64,000 nt of DNA, from NCBI GenBank assembly GCA_022925895.1, contig JAKSYS010000024.1:124001-188000 (forward strand), given 5' to 3'. Origin of the DNA: Fragilaria crotonensis. Taxonomy: Eukaryota > Bacillariophyta > Fragilariophyceae > Fragilariales > Fragilariaceae. The notes under the pieces were generated by a model that ran no database searches, had not been told where the DNA came from, and was given only the letters and a program-made list of their open reading frames with translations. The position numbers were made by a program, and so were the translations under genes. Each line of letters opens with the position of its first letter. The stretch's first letter is position 1. Of this stretch, positions 31,413 through 40,957 are shown one piece after another.

Positions 31413-34400
31413 TCACTTTGGAACCTCCACATTCAGTTCGAGTAAACTTTCTGCTGCTGTTGCTGGTGCGTGATTGCCGTCATGAGAATCTCTACTAGTA
31501 GGACTGGATGCCCAAATCTCAACAGCTTCCTTGACGGCGCGAGCCTTAAGAAGCATCTCCTCGTATTCATCATCCGATTCGCTGAGCGCTGTAATGGCGC
31601 CGCCAGCGCCAATGCTGACCTTCCATCCATCATCGTCATCACCATCACCACCACCGTCAGTCAATGGTGTAACGACAATTGATCGAATAACAATGTTCAT
31701 ATCCATTCGTCCATTCAAACTTAGATATCCCAAACACCCCGCATACGGACCTCGACTGACTCCATCCTCCATTTCCTCCAGCAATTCCACAGTTCGTCGT
31801 TTGGGTGCACCCGTCATGCTGCCACCTGGAAAGCACGCAGTCAGAACGTCCAGAGCCGTCTTGTTCGACTCCAACACTCCTCGAATTGTGGATACCAATT
31901 GATGGACAGTCGCGTATGTTTCAATTGCCATGAGTTTGGGAACATGGACGGTACCCGTCTGACAGACGCGATTCAAATCGTTGCGCAACAAATCAACAAT
32001 CATGAGATTTTCCGCACGATTCTTGATGGACGTTTGCAATTCCAGTGCCACGACCGTGTCCATGAGAACAGTATTGTCGTCATGATTTGTAGTACTGCTG
32101 CTGCTATTGTTGCTGTTATTGGTGGAATGATATCGAGGTGCAGTCCCCTTGATGGGTTTTGCCTCAACAATAAAATCGTTGGTTTTGTCCGTGGACGGTC
32201 GCACCGATACGAATCGCTCAGGTGACGAACAACAAATGGTCATTTTGGCGCTCGGGCCCTCTTTCGGTGTTGTTGCTGTACCTTGAAAATTCACATATGC
32301 GGCAAATGGAGCAGGATTGCGGTTTCGTAGAATCTTGTACAATCGAAAGGGATCCAACATCGTCGAACTGGGAGCGACGACTGTTGCCTCCAATTGATTC
32401 GTCAAGCACAATTCGTATGATTCCCCCAATCGAATTTGTTCATGACAATTGGCAATATCGGCTTGGTACGCAGATCGAGACCGATTCGGAACAAAGTGGA
32501 GAGGCACTAAAGGCTTGGACTGTGGCAGCGGCTGCTGTTCTGGTTCCTTTGCTGTCCTTGTCATCGACATTGTCGACAGAGAACGCAAGATTTGTTCTGT
32601 ACTCGATATCCAATTAGTTGGGGACGACGTTGGTGTTGTCAATTCGATTAAATGCCAAGTATCCTTCCAATGATCGTAAATGAGACATTGATCGCAAAAC
32701 AAAAATGCGGCTGTGGGAACATGAGGATTGGTCGATGGTCGCGTTCTTGTGGCAGGGGGAGTATTGGAACGCGTCGGAGGCACATTGTCCATGTTTTCGA
32801 GTTGATCCAGTTTGCGTTGCGTATCACGCCGTACGTCGTAGCCTAAATAACCGAGATGACCACCAACAAAGGGCAAGTCTGCGGCATCAACATCATCATT
32901 ACCATCATAGATCAATTCCACGCCCTTATGATGTCGCTCGAGATAGTCCAAAACGTCCTCCACCGAGTCGTCCCTTTCCCTGGTGCCGTCGCTGTGAGTG
33001 ACATACACGCCTCGTGTTTCCCAATCGGCATGCTCTTGTCCATAGTAATCAATTCGTCGACTGAGAGGTCCCGTCATGCCAGCCAAAATGGAATATCGCG
33101 TCATGTTGTCCGCGTCGTCCGTATTGTTTTGTTGTTGTTGTTGCAAACTGGAATCTAACCAAATGGCAGGAAGGGATGCATTTTGGTGATATAATGCTTC
33201 AAAGGCTCTAGAAGTCGATACTCCCAAGCCAGTCAGGGTTCGAACGGACACTCGATACACCTGTGGTGGTTGTGGTGGTGGTGTAGCTTCTACCGTGGCA
33301 TACATGGCTGCCTCGATGATTCGAGGTGGAGGAATCATTCTGGCACGACGAGTGTCGGTATTTCGTTTGACACATGATTTCAAAAAGTTATCCATCATGG
33401 TCCGTCCATGTGGTGTTCCTATGCTTTCGGGATGAAACTGAACACCATATTGGGGCAAAGTCTTGTGTTGGAGTGCCATGATGACACATTCTCCAGTCGT
33501 TGGATCTGTGTACTGTGCCGTGACGGTAAGAGCATCGGGTATATCGTAAACTCCAAGAGAATGATAACGAGTGACTGGTATGGATTCTTCTGGAATTCCT
33601 TCCCATAACATAGAATCCGACGACGATATCAATTGAATGTCATGAACTTGTCCATGTACGGGTGTTAGACATTCTCGTACTGTGGCACCATGCACGTGTG
33701 CCAAGGCCTGATGTCCCAAGCACACTCCAAGGAGTGGCAATTGCAATTGAGTCGCATGTCGAATCCAATCCAAAGTGTATCCCATATCTTGAGGACAGGA
33801 GGGACGTCCAGGTCCTGGACTGAGGATAATGGCATCACAAGGAGGGAAATTTGGAACACGTTGATCAGTTTGTTGAGGATTGTCAAGGTCGCACGGCAAA
33901 AAATCCTTGGTGAGAACCAGCGGTGGTCGAGTGCAGAGACTTGCAATCATGTCGTAAAGATTGTAGGTATACGAATCGTAATGATCAATGAGAACGACTT
34001 GCAAATCGTACTTTGCTTGTTTAATTTCGATTGCGGCACCATTCATGCCATTCACACCATTAACACCATCACTGTGATGCCGTGAATGAGCTTTCAATAA
34101 TGTCGTCGTATCGGCATGCTGAAAGGATTGTACCGGTACTGGTAACACAGGTCGTTGAACGCCAGTACCAGAACGCCTACCAGAATCACCATTCTGCCGG
34201 GGTGCACGAATGAAGGCAGTCCTTGTACGGGTGCTGCGTGTCGTTGTGGTTCTTGCATGCCAATGTCCATGGACAAAGCTCGTGACCACTGGAGAGGGTT
34301 GTACCAATCCAAGTAGCAGTACAAGAAGTAATATACAGCATGTACGTTTCGTGCATTGATGCAACAACATTGTCGTCGGTGGTCGTTCACCCCGACCAAC

Positions 34401-34436
34401 AAGCAGTAATGACAATGAGCAAAGAGACCTGAACAT
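31413..34436 (-). CDS. Bifunctional aminodeoxychorismate synthase (PabA-PabB fusion), plastid-targeted
   Basis: About 1007 residues from the ATG at 34436, or 985 from the better-placed ATG at 34370. That second start gives a classical signal peptide (KRTCCILLLVLLLGLV) ending PVVTS/F, an ASAF-like diatom plastid site, followed by a basic Thr/Arg-rich transit peptide. The N-terminal half is a class I glutamine amidotransferase: LIDHYDSYTYN, SPGPGRP, GVCLGHQ (nucleophile Cys) and QFHPES (catalytic His/Glu). The C-terminal half is a chorismate-using synthase: KPIKGTAPR, ELQTSIKNRAENLMIVDLLRND and FPGGSMTGAPK. The Lys in PIKGT is diagnostic for aminodeoxychorismate synthase rather than anthranilate synthase. 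Its product leads to p-aminobenzoate and folate. A low-complexity Asn/Ser insert follows PIKGTAPR. A copia element begins 149 bp upstream of the first ATG. Confidence 0.9.
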   Translation of the reverse strand: MFRSLCSLSLLLVGRGERPPTTMLLHQCTKRTCCILLLVLLLGLVQPSPVVTSFVHGHWHARTTTTRSTRTRTAFIRAPRQNGDSGRRSGTGVQRPVLPVPVQSFQHADTTTLLKAHSRHHSDGVNGVNGMNGAAIEIKQAKYDLQVVLIDHYDSYTYNLYDMIASLCTRPPLVLTKDFLPCDLDNPQQTDQRVPNFPPCDAIILSPGPGRPSCPQDMGYTLDWIRHATQLQLPLLGVCLGHQALAHVHGATVRECLTPVHGQVHDIQLISSSDSMLWEGIPEESIPVTRYHSLGVYDIPDALTVTAQYTDPTTGECVIMALQHKTLPQYGVQFHPESIGTPHGRTMMDNFLKSCVKRNTDTRRARMIPPPRIIEAAMYATVEATPPPQPPQVYRVSVRTLTGLGVSTSRAFEALYHQNASLPAIWLDSSLQQQQQNNTDDADNMTRYSILAGMTGPLSRRIDYYGQEHADWETRGVYVTHSDGTRERDDSVEDVLDYLERHHKGVELIYDGNDDVDAADLPFVGGHLGYLGYDVRRDTQRKLDQLENMDNVPPTRSNTPPATRTRPSTNPHVPTAAFLFCDQCLIYDHWKDTWHLIELTTPTSSPTNWISSTEQILRSLSTMSMTRTAKEPEQQPLPQSKPLVPLHFVPNRSRSAYQADIANCHEQIRLGESYELCLTNQLEATVVAPSSTMLDPFRLYKILRNRNPAPFAAYVNFQGTATTPKEGPSAKMTICCSSPERFVSVRPSTDKTNDFIVEAKPIKGTAPRYHSTNNSNNSSSSTTNHDDNTVLMDTVVALELQTSIKNRAENLMIVDLLRNDLNRVCQTGTVHVPKLMAIETYATVHQLVSTIRGVLESNKTALDVLTACFPGGSMTGAPKRRTVELLEEMEDGVSRGPYAGCLGYLSLNGRMDMNIVIRSIVVTPLTDGGGDGDDDDGWKVSIGAGGAITALSESDDEYEEMLLKARAVKEAVEIWASSPTSRDSHDGNHAPATAAESLLELNVEVPK

Positions 34437-34584
34437 GATGAATAGAAACAAAATCGCCTCTTTATGTCAGGGTCATCATCATTCGTGTTCTTTCGTATAT
34501 TCTTCTTGTTGTTCTTGCTATTGCTGTCGGTAGAATCAATTGATGTTCGATGTGGTCAGGTCAATGCGTTGAATGCTGAGGTGG

Positions 34585-35007
34585 TAAACGAATAACGGCA
34601 TTGCGATCGTGCGTCAGCCGTTTGGGCATCATGTCACAAACTCTCAAATCGAGATGTCTCGAGTTTCACAGGACATATGAACACGTCACGAGATATTTAC
34701 AGTACTTACGAATAGCGTGCGTACGAGCAGGTCTAAGCGCATAAGAGGAAGTCGGTAGGTATCGCCCGGTGTCTACGCAAGTTCGAGAAGGCCGATATCA
34801 CGAGCCGAGCTTCGATGGGCGTTCCTTGTGGATAACTCATCACTATTCCACAAGGAAATAACAAGGGATTACATATGATTGGTTCAAACATCGGAAGGCG
34901 ATGTCAAGTCCACTATCCTTGCATTTTTACAAATAACTTATATTTTTAAAACTACTACTTTGGGAACTAGATCCCCAATTCGTTGCTCAAGCGCATCGAT
35001 TTGTTTA
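34585..35007 (+). repeat. 5' LTR of copia element 2
   Basis: 423 bp, starting TAAACGAATAAC and ending GATTTGTTTA; the 5-bp ends are inverted complements. The primer-binding site must lie in the 35 nt between the LTR and the gag ATG, but no standard TGG-initiated site is evident there. Confidence 0.95.
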
Positions 35008-35042
35008 CGCTTCCTCTGCGCTTTTAGTAAGTTACAACCAAG

Positions 35043-36266
35043 ATGGCTGATCCTGCGGCAGGAGCACAGCCTCCGATGATCCGCTTCGCATTGTCGCCAG
35101 CTCTAGCAAACCGAGATGTGCTTGATTATAATCAAGTAGCTGCGGCAAAAGTCTACGTCGCAGCATCCTCGCCAGTTTCGATCGAGTTCGATTGTAAGCC
35201 AGAGAATCTACAACTCTTCCTCGACCAAGTCAGGGACAGAGCCATCGCCCATGAATGGCAACACATTCTCCTCATCCCGAAGGACGGAAATGAAGCCGAA
35301 TCCAGGGATCTGATTGACTCCTATGGGGAGTTATCTTATGAAGATGTCAAGGCGCATGTTCTTACATACGTCGACACCGAGTCCAGGGAAGCACAAGACT
35401 CATTCATGATGTACTTATGCATCATGAGCTCCCTATCCAAGTCTGCCCAGCGACAAGTTCGACTCAGGGGCAAACAACACCCTTTCCAGCTTGCGGAGAC
35501 AGGCTCGGGACCACTTCTCCTGAAAGTCGTGATCATGGTCTCACATGTAGACACCCGAGCCACAATCAACTCAGTGCGCACGAAGATGTCCAGCCTCGAC
35601 CAGTCCATGAGAAACCTCGAGTCAGATATCGAGAAATTCAACGAGTATGTCATCGGACTAGTCGAACAACTCCAAGCCCGCGGACAAGAGACCCAAGACT
35701 TGTTGGTGAACCTTTTCAAAGGGTACAAGGCGTGCAAGGACCTCGAGTTCGTTGACTACATCAAGAAGAAAGAAGACTTGTACGAAGAAGGGGGAGACGT
35801 CTCTACTGAGCAACTCATGGAGTGGGCACTGAACAAGTTCAAGACTCGCCAAGAGAATCTCACCTGGTGTCAGAAATCAGACGAGGAAGAGACCATCATT
35901 GCGCTCCAGGCGCAAGTTCAGTCCCTCATCCACAAGACTAAGGGAAAGGCCAACGACAGTGCGGAAAAGAAGAAAGTCAAAGGAAATACCAAGTCCAGAA
36001 ATGACTATCGTGCACCGTGGATGAAAGAACCTCCAAAAGAAGGAGAAACCACAACCAAGGACGTTGATGGAAAGCAGTGGCATTGGTGTTTGACTCACGA
36101 TGCGTGGGTACGTCACAAACCAGAAGAGTGCAAGGGACTTGGGTTCAGGGCGAATAACCCCAACCCCACTCCAGCGATTGGAAAATCGGGGCCGGTAATG
36201 AGACTCTCCAACGCCCTCTCTGCCATCGATAACGACGAGGATGATAACGATGACAATGACGAGTGA
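35043..36266 (+). CDS. gag: Gag of copia element 2
   Basis: 407 residues, ATG in an AAG context just after the LTR. The largely helical capsid region includes a coiled-coil-like segment (MSSLDQSMRNLESDIEKF) and LVNLFKGYKAC. A Cys/His cluster near the end (WHWCLTHDAWVRHKPEECKG) resembles the atypical zinc knuckle of diatom copia Gag. The C-terminus is very acidic (NDEDDNDDNDE). It ends in TGA (36264-36266) followed by CGG and a stem-loop, with the pol frame continuing directly. Confidence 0.9.
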   Translation: MADPAAGAQPPMIRFALSPALANRDVLDYNQVAAAKVYVAASSPVSIEFDCKPENLQLFLDQVRDRAIAHEWQHILLIPKDGNEAESRDLIDSYGELSYEDVKAHVLTYVDTESREAQDSFMMYLCIMSSLSKSAQRQVRLRGKQHPFQLAETGSGPLLLKVVIMVSHVDTRATINSVRTKMSSLDQSMRNLESDIEKFNEYVIGLVEQLQARGQETQDLLVNLFKGYKACKDLEFVDYIKKKEDLYEEGGDVSTEQLMEWALNKFKTRQENLTWCQKSDEEETIIALQAQVQSLIHKTKGKANDSAEKKKVKGNTKSRNDYRAPWMKEPPKEGETTTKDVDGKQWHWCLTHDAWVRHKPEECKGLGFRANNPNPTPAIGKSGPVMRLSNALSAIDNDEDDNDDNDE

Positions 36267-36298
36267 CGGGTAGGCCCAACGCATTCGTGCGTTGGGCC
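36264..36298 (+). promoter_or_regulatory. Putative stop-codon readthrough signal: UGA-CGG plus UUCG stem-loop
   Basis: The gag stop TGA (36264-36266) is followed by CGG, then after 6 nt in total by a perfect inverted repeat. The arms are 36273-36283 (GGCCCAACGCA) and 36288-36298, exactly complementary over 11 bp, with the tetraloop TTCG at 36284-36287. The frame stays open from the codon after TGA through 36312 and all of pol. UGA-CGG with a structure about 8 nt downstream is the known type II readthrough arrangement of several plant viruses. Use in this element is inferred. Confidence 0.75.
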
Positions 36299-36311
36299 AT
36301 GGCGGCAAACC

Positions 36312-39300
36312 ATGCAAATCTCAATGTTGGGAATTCTACCTTTCCCGGTAATCCTGGGACAATGGGCAGCATGGATCACCGTCATAGCTCTCGCCACGAC
36401 CTACATGTATACATACATGATTGACAACAAGGAAGAGTTAGAGGGGGTAATCTATAGATTACGAGTGAACTCTTTATTCAAGTCAAGGTCTGTGTGGGAG
36501 ATTGTCGAAAATATCACCGGCCAAGTATGGGGAGTCGTCGACGAATTCGTTAGGACAAACTGCAAAGTGGACAAGACAAGGAGGTATCATCAGAAAATCA
36601 CGATCAAGAGGTCCAAGGCGACACCACCGAAGTTTCGGAATCGAGGTCCAAGGAGGATGAGCAACGTCCGGAAGACCAAGAGGCGGCCCTACGAACGCGT
36701 CCTGACGGCAATGTCAGCCATCATGGCGTTGAGCGCCACCAAAGTGAAGCCAAGGTTCCTGACTCGATTCGATTCGGATTCCAAACCGATCCGTGTCGAT
36801 AATTGCGCGTCATTCTGCATTTCGAATGATATCAAAGATTTTATCTCCGCCCTCACTCCTATCCAAAGGAAACTAAAAGGGATAGGCGGCCTCCTCGGTA
36901 ACATTCAATCGGGTACCCTTCAATGGGACATTGAAGACGATATGGGTCGGACGCATCAGATACGGATACCTAATTCGCTTTATGTCCCAGACTCCCCGTC
37001 AAGATTGCTCTCCCCTCAACACTGGGCACAAGAGTCTAATGACGTGCGTCCGAACCCGAGGGGAACTTGGTGCGCTACCTACCATGACAAAGTGGTACTA
37101 CATTGGGATCAACGACAATTCCAACGAACGCTTTCCCTTGATCGGAATGCGTCCAACGTCGCCACGCTATACACAGCATCCAGTTATGTCAATTATTCCG
37201 TGTTCTGCGCGGAATGCGACGGTGACGAGCCCAATAGCATCGTGGCATTCGATATTAATCTCATCTCGGATGAAGAGGAAGGCGAAGAACGGGGCCCAGC
37301 GAAGGAAGTCGACATCGAAGCGGCGAAGCAATTCGTTCACCAAGAAGTCGAAGCGACGTGGCCGGAAGGCCAAACTTCTCCGTCAGGGTTCGATTTTGAC
37401 CAACCTCGCCGGTCAATCATCCCATCAGAGTCTGCCGAACAAGAGAACAGGGACGTGCGTAATGACGTCATGACGGAGTTTACTCACGTGCATCAACGAC
37501 TGGGACATTTGCCACCCGCCAAGATCCAAAAGATGGCCGCAGCCGGATTATTACCGCGAAGATTGGCAAAGTGTCAAGTTCCGGCGTGCCGCAGCTGTCT
37601 CTTCGGGCAAGCTACCCGTCGACCGTGGAGGAGCAAACCCAAGAAAGGGGAGACTCCAGGAAAATTGCGGACGGCTTCCCAACCCGGACAGTGCGTCAGC
37701 GTCGATCAGCTTGAGTCTACCACGCCTGGTCTAATCGCTCAGATGAAGGGGTGGCTTACGAAGAAACGCTACCGGGTAGCGACTATATTCGTCGACCATT
37801 TCAGCGGTCTGTCCTATGTTCATTTACAGAAGACTACCAATGCAGCTGAGACTCTCGAGGCCAAGGTAGCATTCGAACGCTTTGCTCAGCGACACAATGT
37901 AAAGATTACTCAGTACCAAGCTGACAATGGACGTTTTGCGGAGACAGTCTTTCTGGAACATGTGCGACAGTCACACCAAACTATCACGTACTGCGGGGTC
38001 AACGCGCACTTCCAAAACGCGGTCGCCGAAAGGCGGATCCGAGTCTTACAAGACCGGGCGCGAACCATGTTGCTTCATGCGAAGCAGCGATGGCCGTCGG
38101 CGGTGGAGTCTTACTTGTGGCCCTACGCTATCCGACTCACCAACGAGATACACAACGCCACTCCAGACATCACGCGGCATGATCTGAAGTCCCCCCTTGA
38201 GTTGTTTACAAGCACGGCGGTGACTCCGGATCTGGGACATTTCCGACCGTTCGCGTGCCCGGTCTACGTCCTCGACAACGCGATGCAGCAAGGCAAGAAA
38301 ATTGACAAGTGGGAGGCACGATCCCGCATTGGCTTGTATCTAGGAATGTCAATGGTTCATGCTCGCAGTGTCGCACTCGTGCTTAACCTGACCACGGGAC
38401 ACGTATCGCCTCAATTTCATTTGAAATTCGACACACACTTTGACACAGTTCGGGCTATTGCGCCGCAACCGACGGTATGGCAACAAGCATGCTACTTCCG
38501 CCCATATACTTCATTGGTAAAAGCCAAGACTCACCGTTCCAGAGGGAGGACCAACGAAGATGTCGAATCCCCACTACGCAACGACGAGGAAGAGGATCAA
38601 CAACGAAACGACAGTCACGGCGAACAATTTCGGCCCGAAGGAGCGACTCCTACGCAAACTTCCAATCAGGAGGGAATAGACAACGAACCTTCCCCAAATA
38701 TCGATCAGGTGGATGGCAGGCGACGTTCCGGGCGCACGAGGCCAGGGTCGATACTCGACCGTGAGGGTATTTGGGTGACCATGGAAGCACAATTGGAGCT
38801 CGATCAACCGTACCATGTGGCATTTGAAGTGTTGAGAGAGCCGCAAGAAGATCCAGACGATCCCCATCCTCTCAAAGCATATGCAGCCTCCGCAGATCCA
38901 GATACGATGTATTATCACGAAGCCATGAAGGCGCCCGATAAGGACAATTTCGTAGCAGCGATGCGACAAGAGGTTCAGTCACATACAGACAACGAAGTTT
39001 GGGAAATCGTTCCTTCCGCTTCGGTCCCAGAGGGAGTGAAAGTATTACCATCAGTCTGGGCGATGAAACGAAAGAGAAAAATAGCGACGCGGGAAGTTTA
39101 CAAATGGAAGGCCCGACTTAATATCGACGGTTCCAAACAAGAACATGGCGTCAACTTTTGGGAGACGTTCAGTCCAGTGGCATCATGGGCAGCTATACGG
39201 ATGGTCCTCATTGCCGCATTACTAAATGGGTGGCAGACCCGGCAGGTCGACTTCGTACTCGCGTATACTCAAGCCGACGTGGAATGTGAGTTGTATATGA

Positions 39301-40508
39301 AAATGCCAAAGGGATTTGAGATGTCCAAGGAAGGCGAGTTTGTCTTGAAACTAAAGAAGAACCTCTTCGGACAGAAACAAGCGGGTCGAGTATGGAACAA
39401 TCACCTGGTGAACAAACTCCACTCCATCGGGTTCAGGTCCAGTGCGATCGACGAATGCCTATTTTATAAAGGCAAAAGTGTCTTCGTTTTATACACCGAC
39501 GACTCAATTCTGGCCGGCCCAGATCCCATAGAACTCGACGACATCCTCAAACAAATGAAGGAATGCGGACTCAATCTTACCGTCGAAGGAGACATTACTG
39601 ACTTCCTGGGGGTCCAGATCGATCGAGTAAAAGGAGGAAAGTTCAGACTCTCTCAGCCTCATCTCATTGAAGACATCTTGAAGGAATTAAGGCTCGAAGG
39701 AACCAACGTGACTACCAAAACTACCCCAGGGGCATCAAGTCAACCGCTACTGCGACATCCAACGTCAGATCCCTTCGACGGGCATTTCGATTATCGAAGG
39801 GTCATAGGCAAAATGAATTATCTGGAGAAGTGCTCCAGGCCCGATATTTCCAGTGCAGTGCATCAATGTGCCAGGTTTGTCGCAGATCCCAAGGTCGAAC
39901 ACGGAAAAGCCCTTAAGTGGATCGGACGATATCTTGCGGCGTCCAAAGACAAAGGGATCATTTACAGTCCAAAACTCAAGGCAGGGTTTGAAGTGTATGT
40001 CGACGCGTCGTTTTGCAATAATTGGGAACCGGACACGGCGGAATGGGATCCGGACACGGCGAGATCTAGGACTGGCTACGTGATCATGATCGCGGGCTGT
40101 CCCATAGTGTGGGCATCCAAGTTGCAAACCGAAGTAGCACTATCTACCACCGAGAGTGAATACATTGCGTTGTCTACGGCTACTCGTGAAGTACTACCAT
40201 TGATGGAACTCATTCGGGAAATGCATCAGTTCGGATGTTGGAAGCAAAGTTTGCGGCCCATTTTTCATTGTAAAGTTTTCGAAGACAACAGTGGAGCTAT
40301 CTACTTGGCAACAGGGGTGAAGCATCCCAAGATGCGGCCACGGACAAAACATATCAACATAAAGTATCATCACTTTCGCGCGAAGGTCATGGATGGCACT
40401 CTGTCCATTCATCAGGTGCCCACAGAGGAAATGCTCGCAGACTTGTTGACTAAAAATTGCACCGAAGCCATTTTACTTCACCTTCGACCCATATTAATGG
40501 GATGGTAA
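36312..40508 (+). CDS. pol: Pol polyprotein of copia element 2 (protease, integrase, RT, RNase H)
   Basis: 1398 residues from the first ATG; likely produced by readthrough from Gag because the upstream 45 nt are open in the same frame. The first ~35 residues are strongly hydrophobic (PFPVILGQWAAWITVIALA). The protease site reads VDNCASFCISND, with DNCA in place of D(S/T)GA. The HHCC zinc-binding region is HVHQRLGH...CQVPACRSC. Integrase D,D,E: SVDQLES, YQADNGRF and NAVAERRIR. RT: RQVDFVLAYTQA and the catalytic YTDDS. RNase H: VYVDASF, STTESEYIALS, FEDNSGAIYLA, HINIKYHHFR and MLADLLTK. All catalytic parts look intact. There is a small internal repeat EPDTAEWDPDTARS. Confidence 0.92.
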   Translation: MQISMLGILPFPVILGQWAAWITVIALATTYMYTYMIDNKEELEGVIYRLRVNSLFKSRSVWEIVENITGQVWGVVDEFVRTNCKVDKTRRYHQKITIKRSKATPPKFRNRGPRRMSNVRKTKRRPYERVLTAMSAIMALSATKVKPRFLTRFDSDSKPIRVDNCASFCISNDIKDFISALTPIQRKLKGIGGLLGNIQSGTLQWDIEDDMGRTHQIRIPNSLYVPDSPSRLLSPQHWAQESNDVRPNPRGTWCATYHDKVVLHWDQRQFQRTLSLDRNASNVATLYTASSYVNYSVFCAECDGDEPNSIVAFDINLISDEEEGEERGPAKEVDIEAAKQFVHQEVEATWPEGQTSPSGFDFDQPRRSIIPSESAEQENRDVRNDVMTEFTHVHQRLGHLPPAKIQKMAAAGLLPRRLAKCQVPACRSCLFGQATRRPWRSKPKKGETPGKLRTASQPGQCVSVDQLESTTPGLIAQMKGWLTKKRYRVATIFVDHFSGLSYVHLQKTTNAAETLEAKVAFERFAQRHNVKITQYQADNGRFAETVFLEHVRQSHQTITYCGVNAHFQNAVAERRIRVLQDRARTMLLHAKQRWPSAVESYLWPYAIRLTNEIHNATPDITRHDLKSPLELFTSTAVTPDLGHFRPFACPVYVLDNAMQQGKKIDKWEARSRIGLYLGMSMVHARSVALVLNLTTGHVSPQFHLKFDTHFDTVRAIAPQPTVWQQACYFRPYTSLVKAKTHRSRGRTNEDVESPLRNDEEEDQQRNDSHGEQFRPEGATPTQTSNQEGIDNEPSPNIDQVDGRRRSGRTRPGSILDREGIWVTMEAQLELDQPYHVAFEVLREPQEDPDDPHPLKAYAASADPDTMYYHEAMKAPDKDNFVAAMRQEVQSHTDNEVWEIVPSASVPEGVKVLPSVWAMKRKRKIATREVYKWKARLNIDGSKQEHGVNFWETFSPVASWAAIRMVLIAALLNGWQTRQVDFVLAYTQADVECELYMKMPKGFEMSKEGEFVLKLKKNLFGQKQAGRVWNNHLVNKLHSIGFRSSAIDECLFYKGKSVFVLYTDDSILAGPDPIELDDILKQMKECGLNLTVEGDITDFLGVQIDRVKGGKFRLSQPHLIEDILKELRLEGTNVTTKTTPGASSQPLLRHPTSDPFDGHFDYRRVIGKMNYLEKCSRPDISSAVHQCARFVADPKVEHGKALKWIGRYLAASKDKGIIYSPKLKAGFEVYVDASFCNNWEPDTAEWDPDTARSRTGYVIMIAGCPIVWASKLQTEVALSTTESEYIALSTATREVLPLMELIREMHQFGCWKQSLRPIFHCKVFEDNSGAIYLATGVKHPKMRPRTKHINIKYHHFRAKVMDGTLSIHQVPTEEMLADLLTKNCTEAILLHLRPILMGW

Positions 40509-40519
40509 TCATCTCTCAC

Positions 40520-40528
40520 GAGAGGGAG
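40520..40528 (+). other. Polypurine tract of copia element 2
   Basis: GAGAGGGAG lies immediately before the 3' LTR, the expected plus-strand primer site. Confidence 0.8.
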
Positions 40529-40952
40529 TAAACGAATAACGGCATTGCGATCGTGCGTCAGCCGTTTGGGCATCATGTCACAAACTCTCAAATCGAGATG
40601 TCTCGAGTTTCACAGGACATATGAACACGTCACGAGATATTTACAGTACTTACGAATAGCGTGCGTACGAGCAGGTCTAAGCGCATAAGAGGAAGTCGGT
40701 AGGTATCGCCCGGTGTCTACGCAAGTTCGAGAAGGCCGATATCACGAGCCGAGCTTCGATGGGCGTTCCTTGTGGATAACTCATCACTATTCCACAAGGA
40801 AATAACAAGGGATTACATATGATTGGTTCAAACATCGGAAGGCGATGTCAAGTCCACTATCCTTGCATTTTTACAAATAACTTATATTTTTAAAAACTAC
40901 TACTTTGGGAACTAGATCCCCAATTCGTTGCTCAAGCGCATCGATTTGTTTA
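40529..40952 (+). repeat. 3' LTR of copia element 2
   Basis: 424 bp, with the same termini as the 5' LTR. It has one extra A in the A-run near 40891-40896. It is followed by the GGTGG target duplication. Confidence 0.95.
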
Positions 40953-40957
40953 GGTGG

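Larger units (their letters stand above)
34585..40952 (+). mobile_element. Ty1/copia-type LTR retrotransposon, element 2 (apparently intact)
   Basis: A 6368-bp element with target duplication GGTGG (34580-34584 and 40953-40957). The LTRs are 423 and 424 bp and differ, as far as I can see, by one A in an A-run. LTR termini are TAAAC...GTTTA, not TG...CA. A polypurine tract GAGAGGGAG (40520-40528) abuts the 3' LTR. The gag and pol ORFs are both long and undamaged and in the same frame, separated by one UGA. Near-identical LTRs and intact ORFs indicate a young and possibly active copy. Confidence 0.95.

Noticed and set aside
34437-34451. ADC synthase starting at 34451
   Set aside because: The codon is TTG; ATGs at 34436 and 34370 are available.
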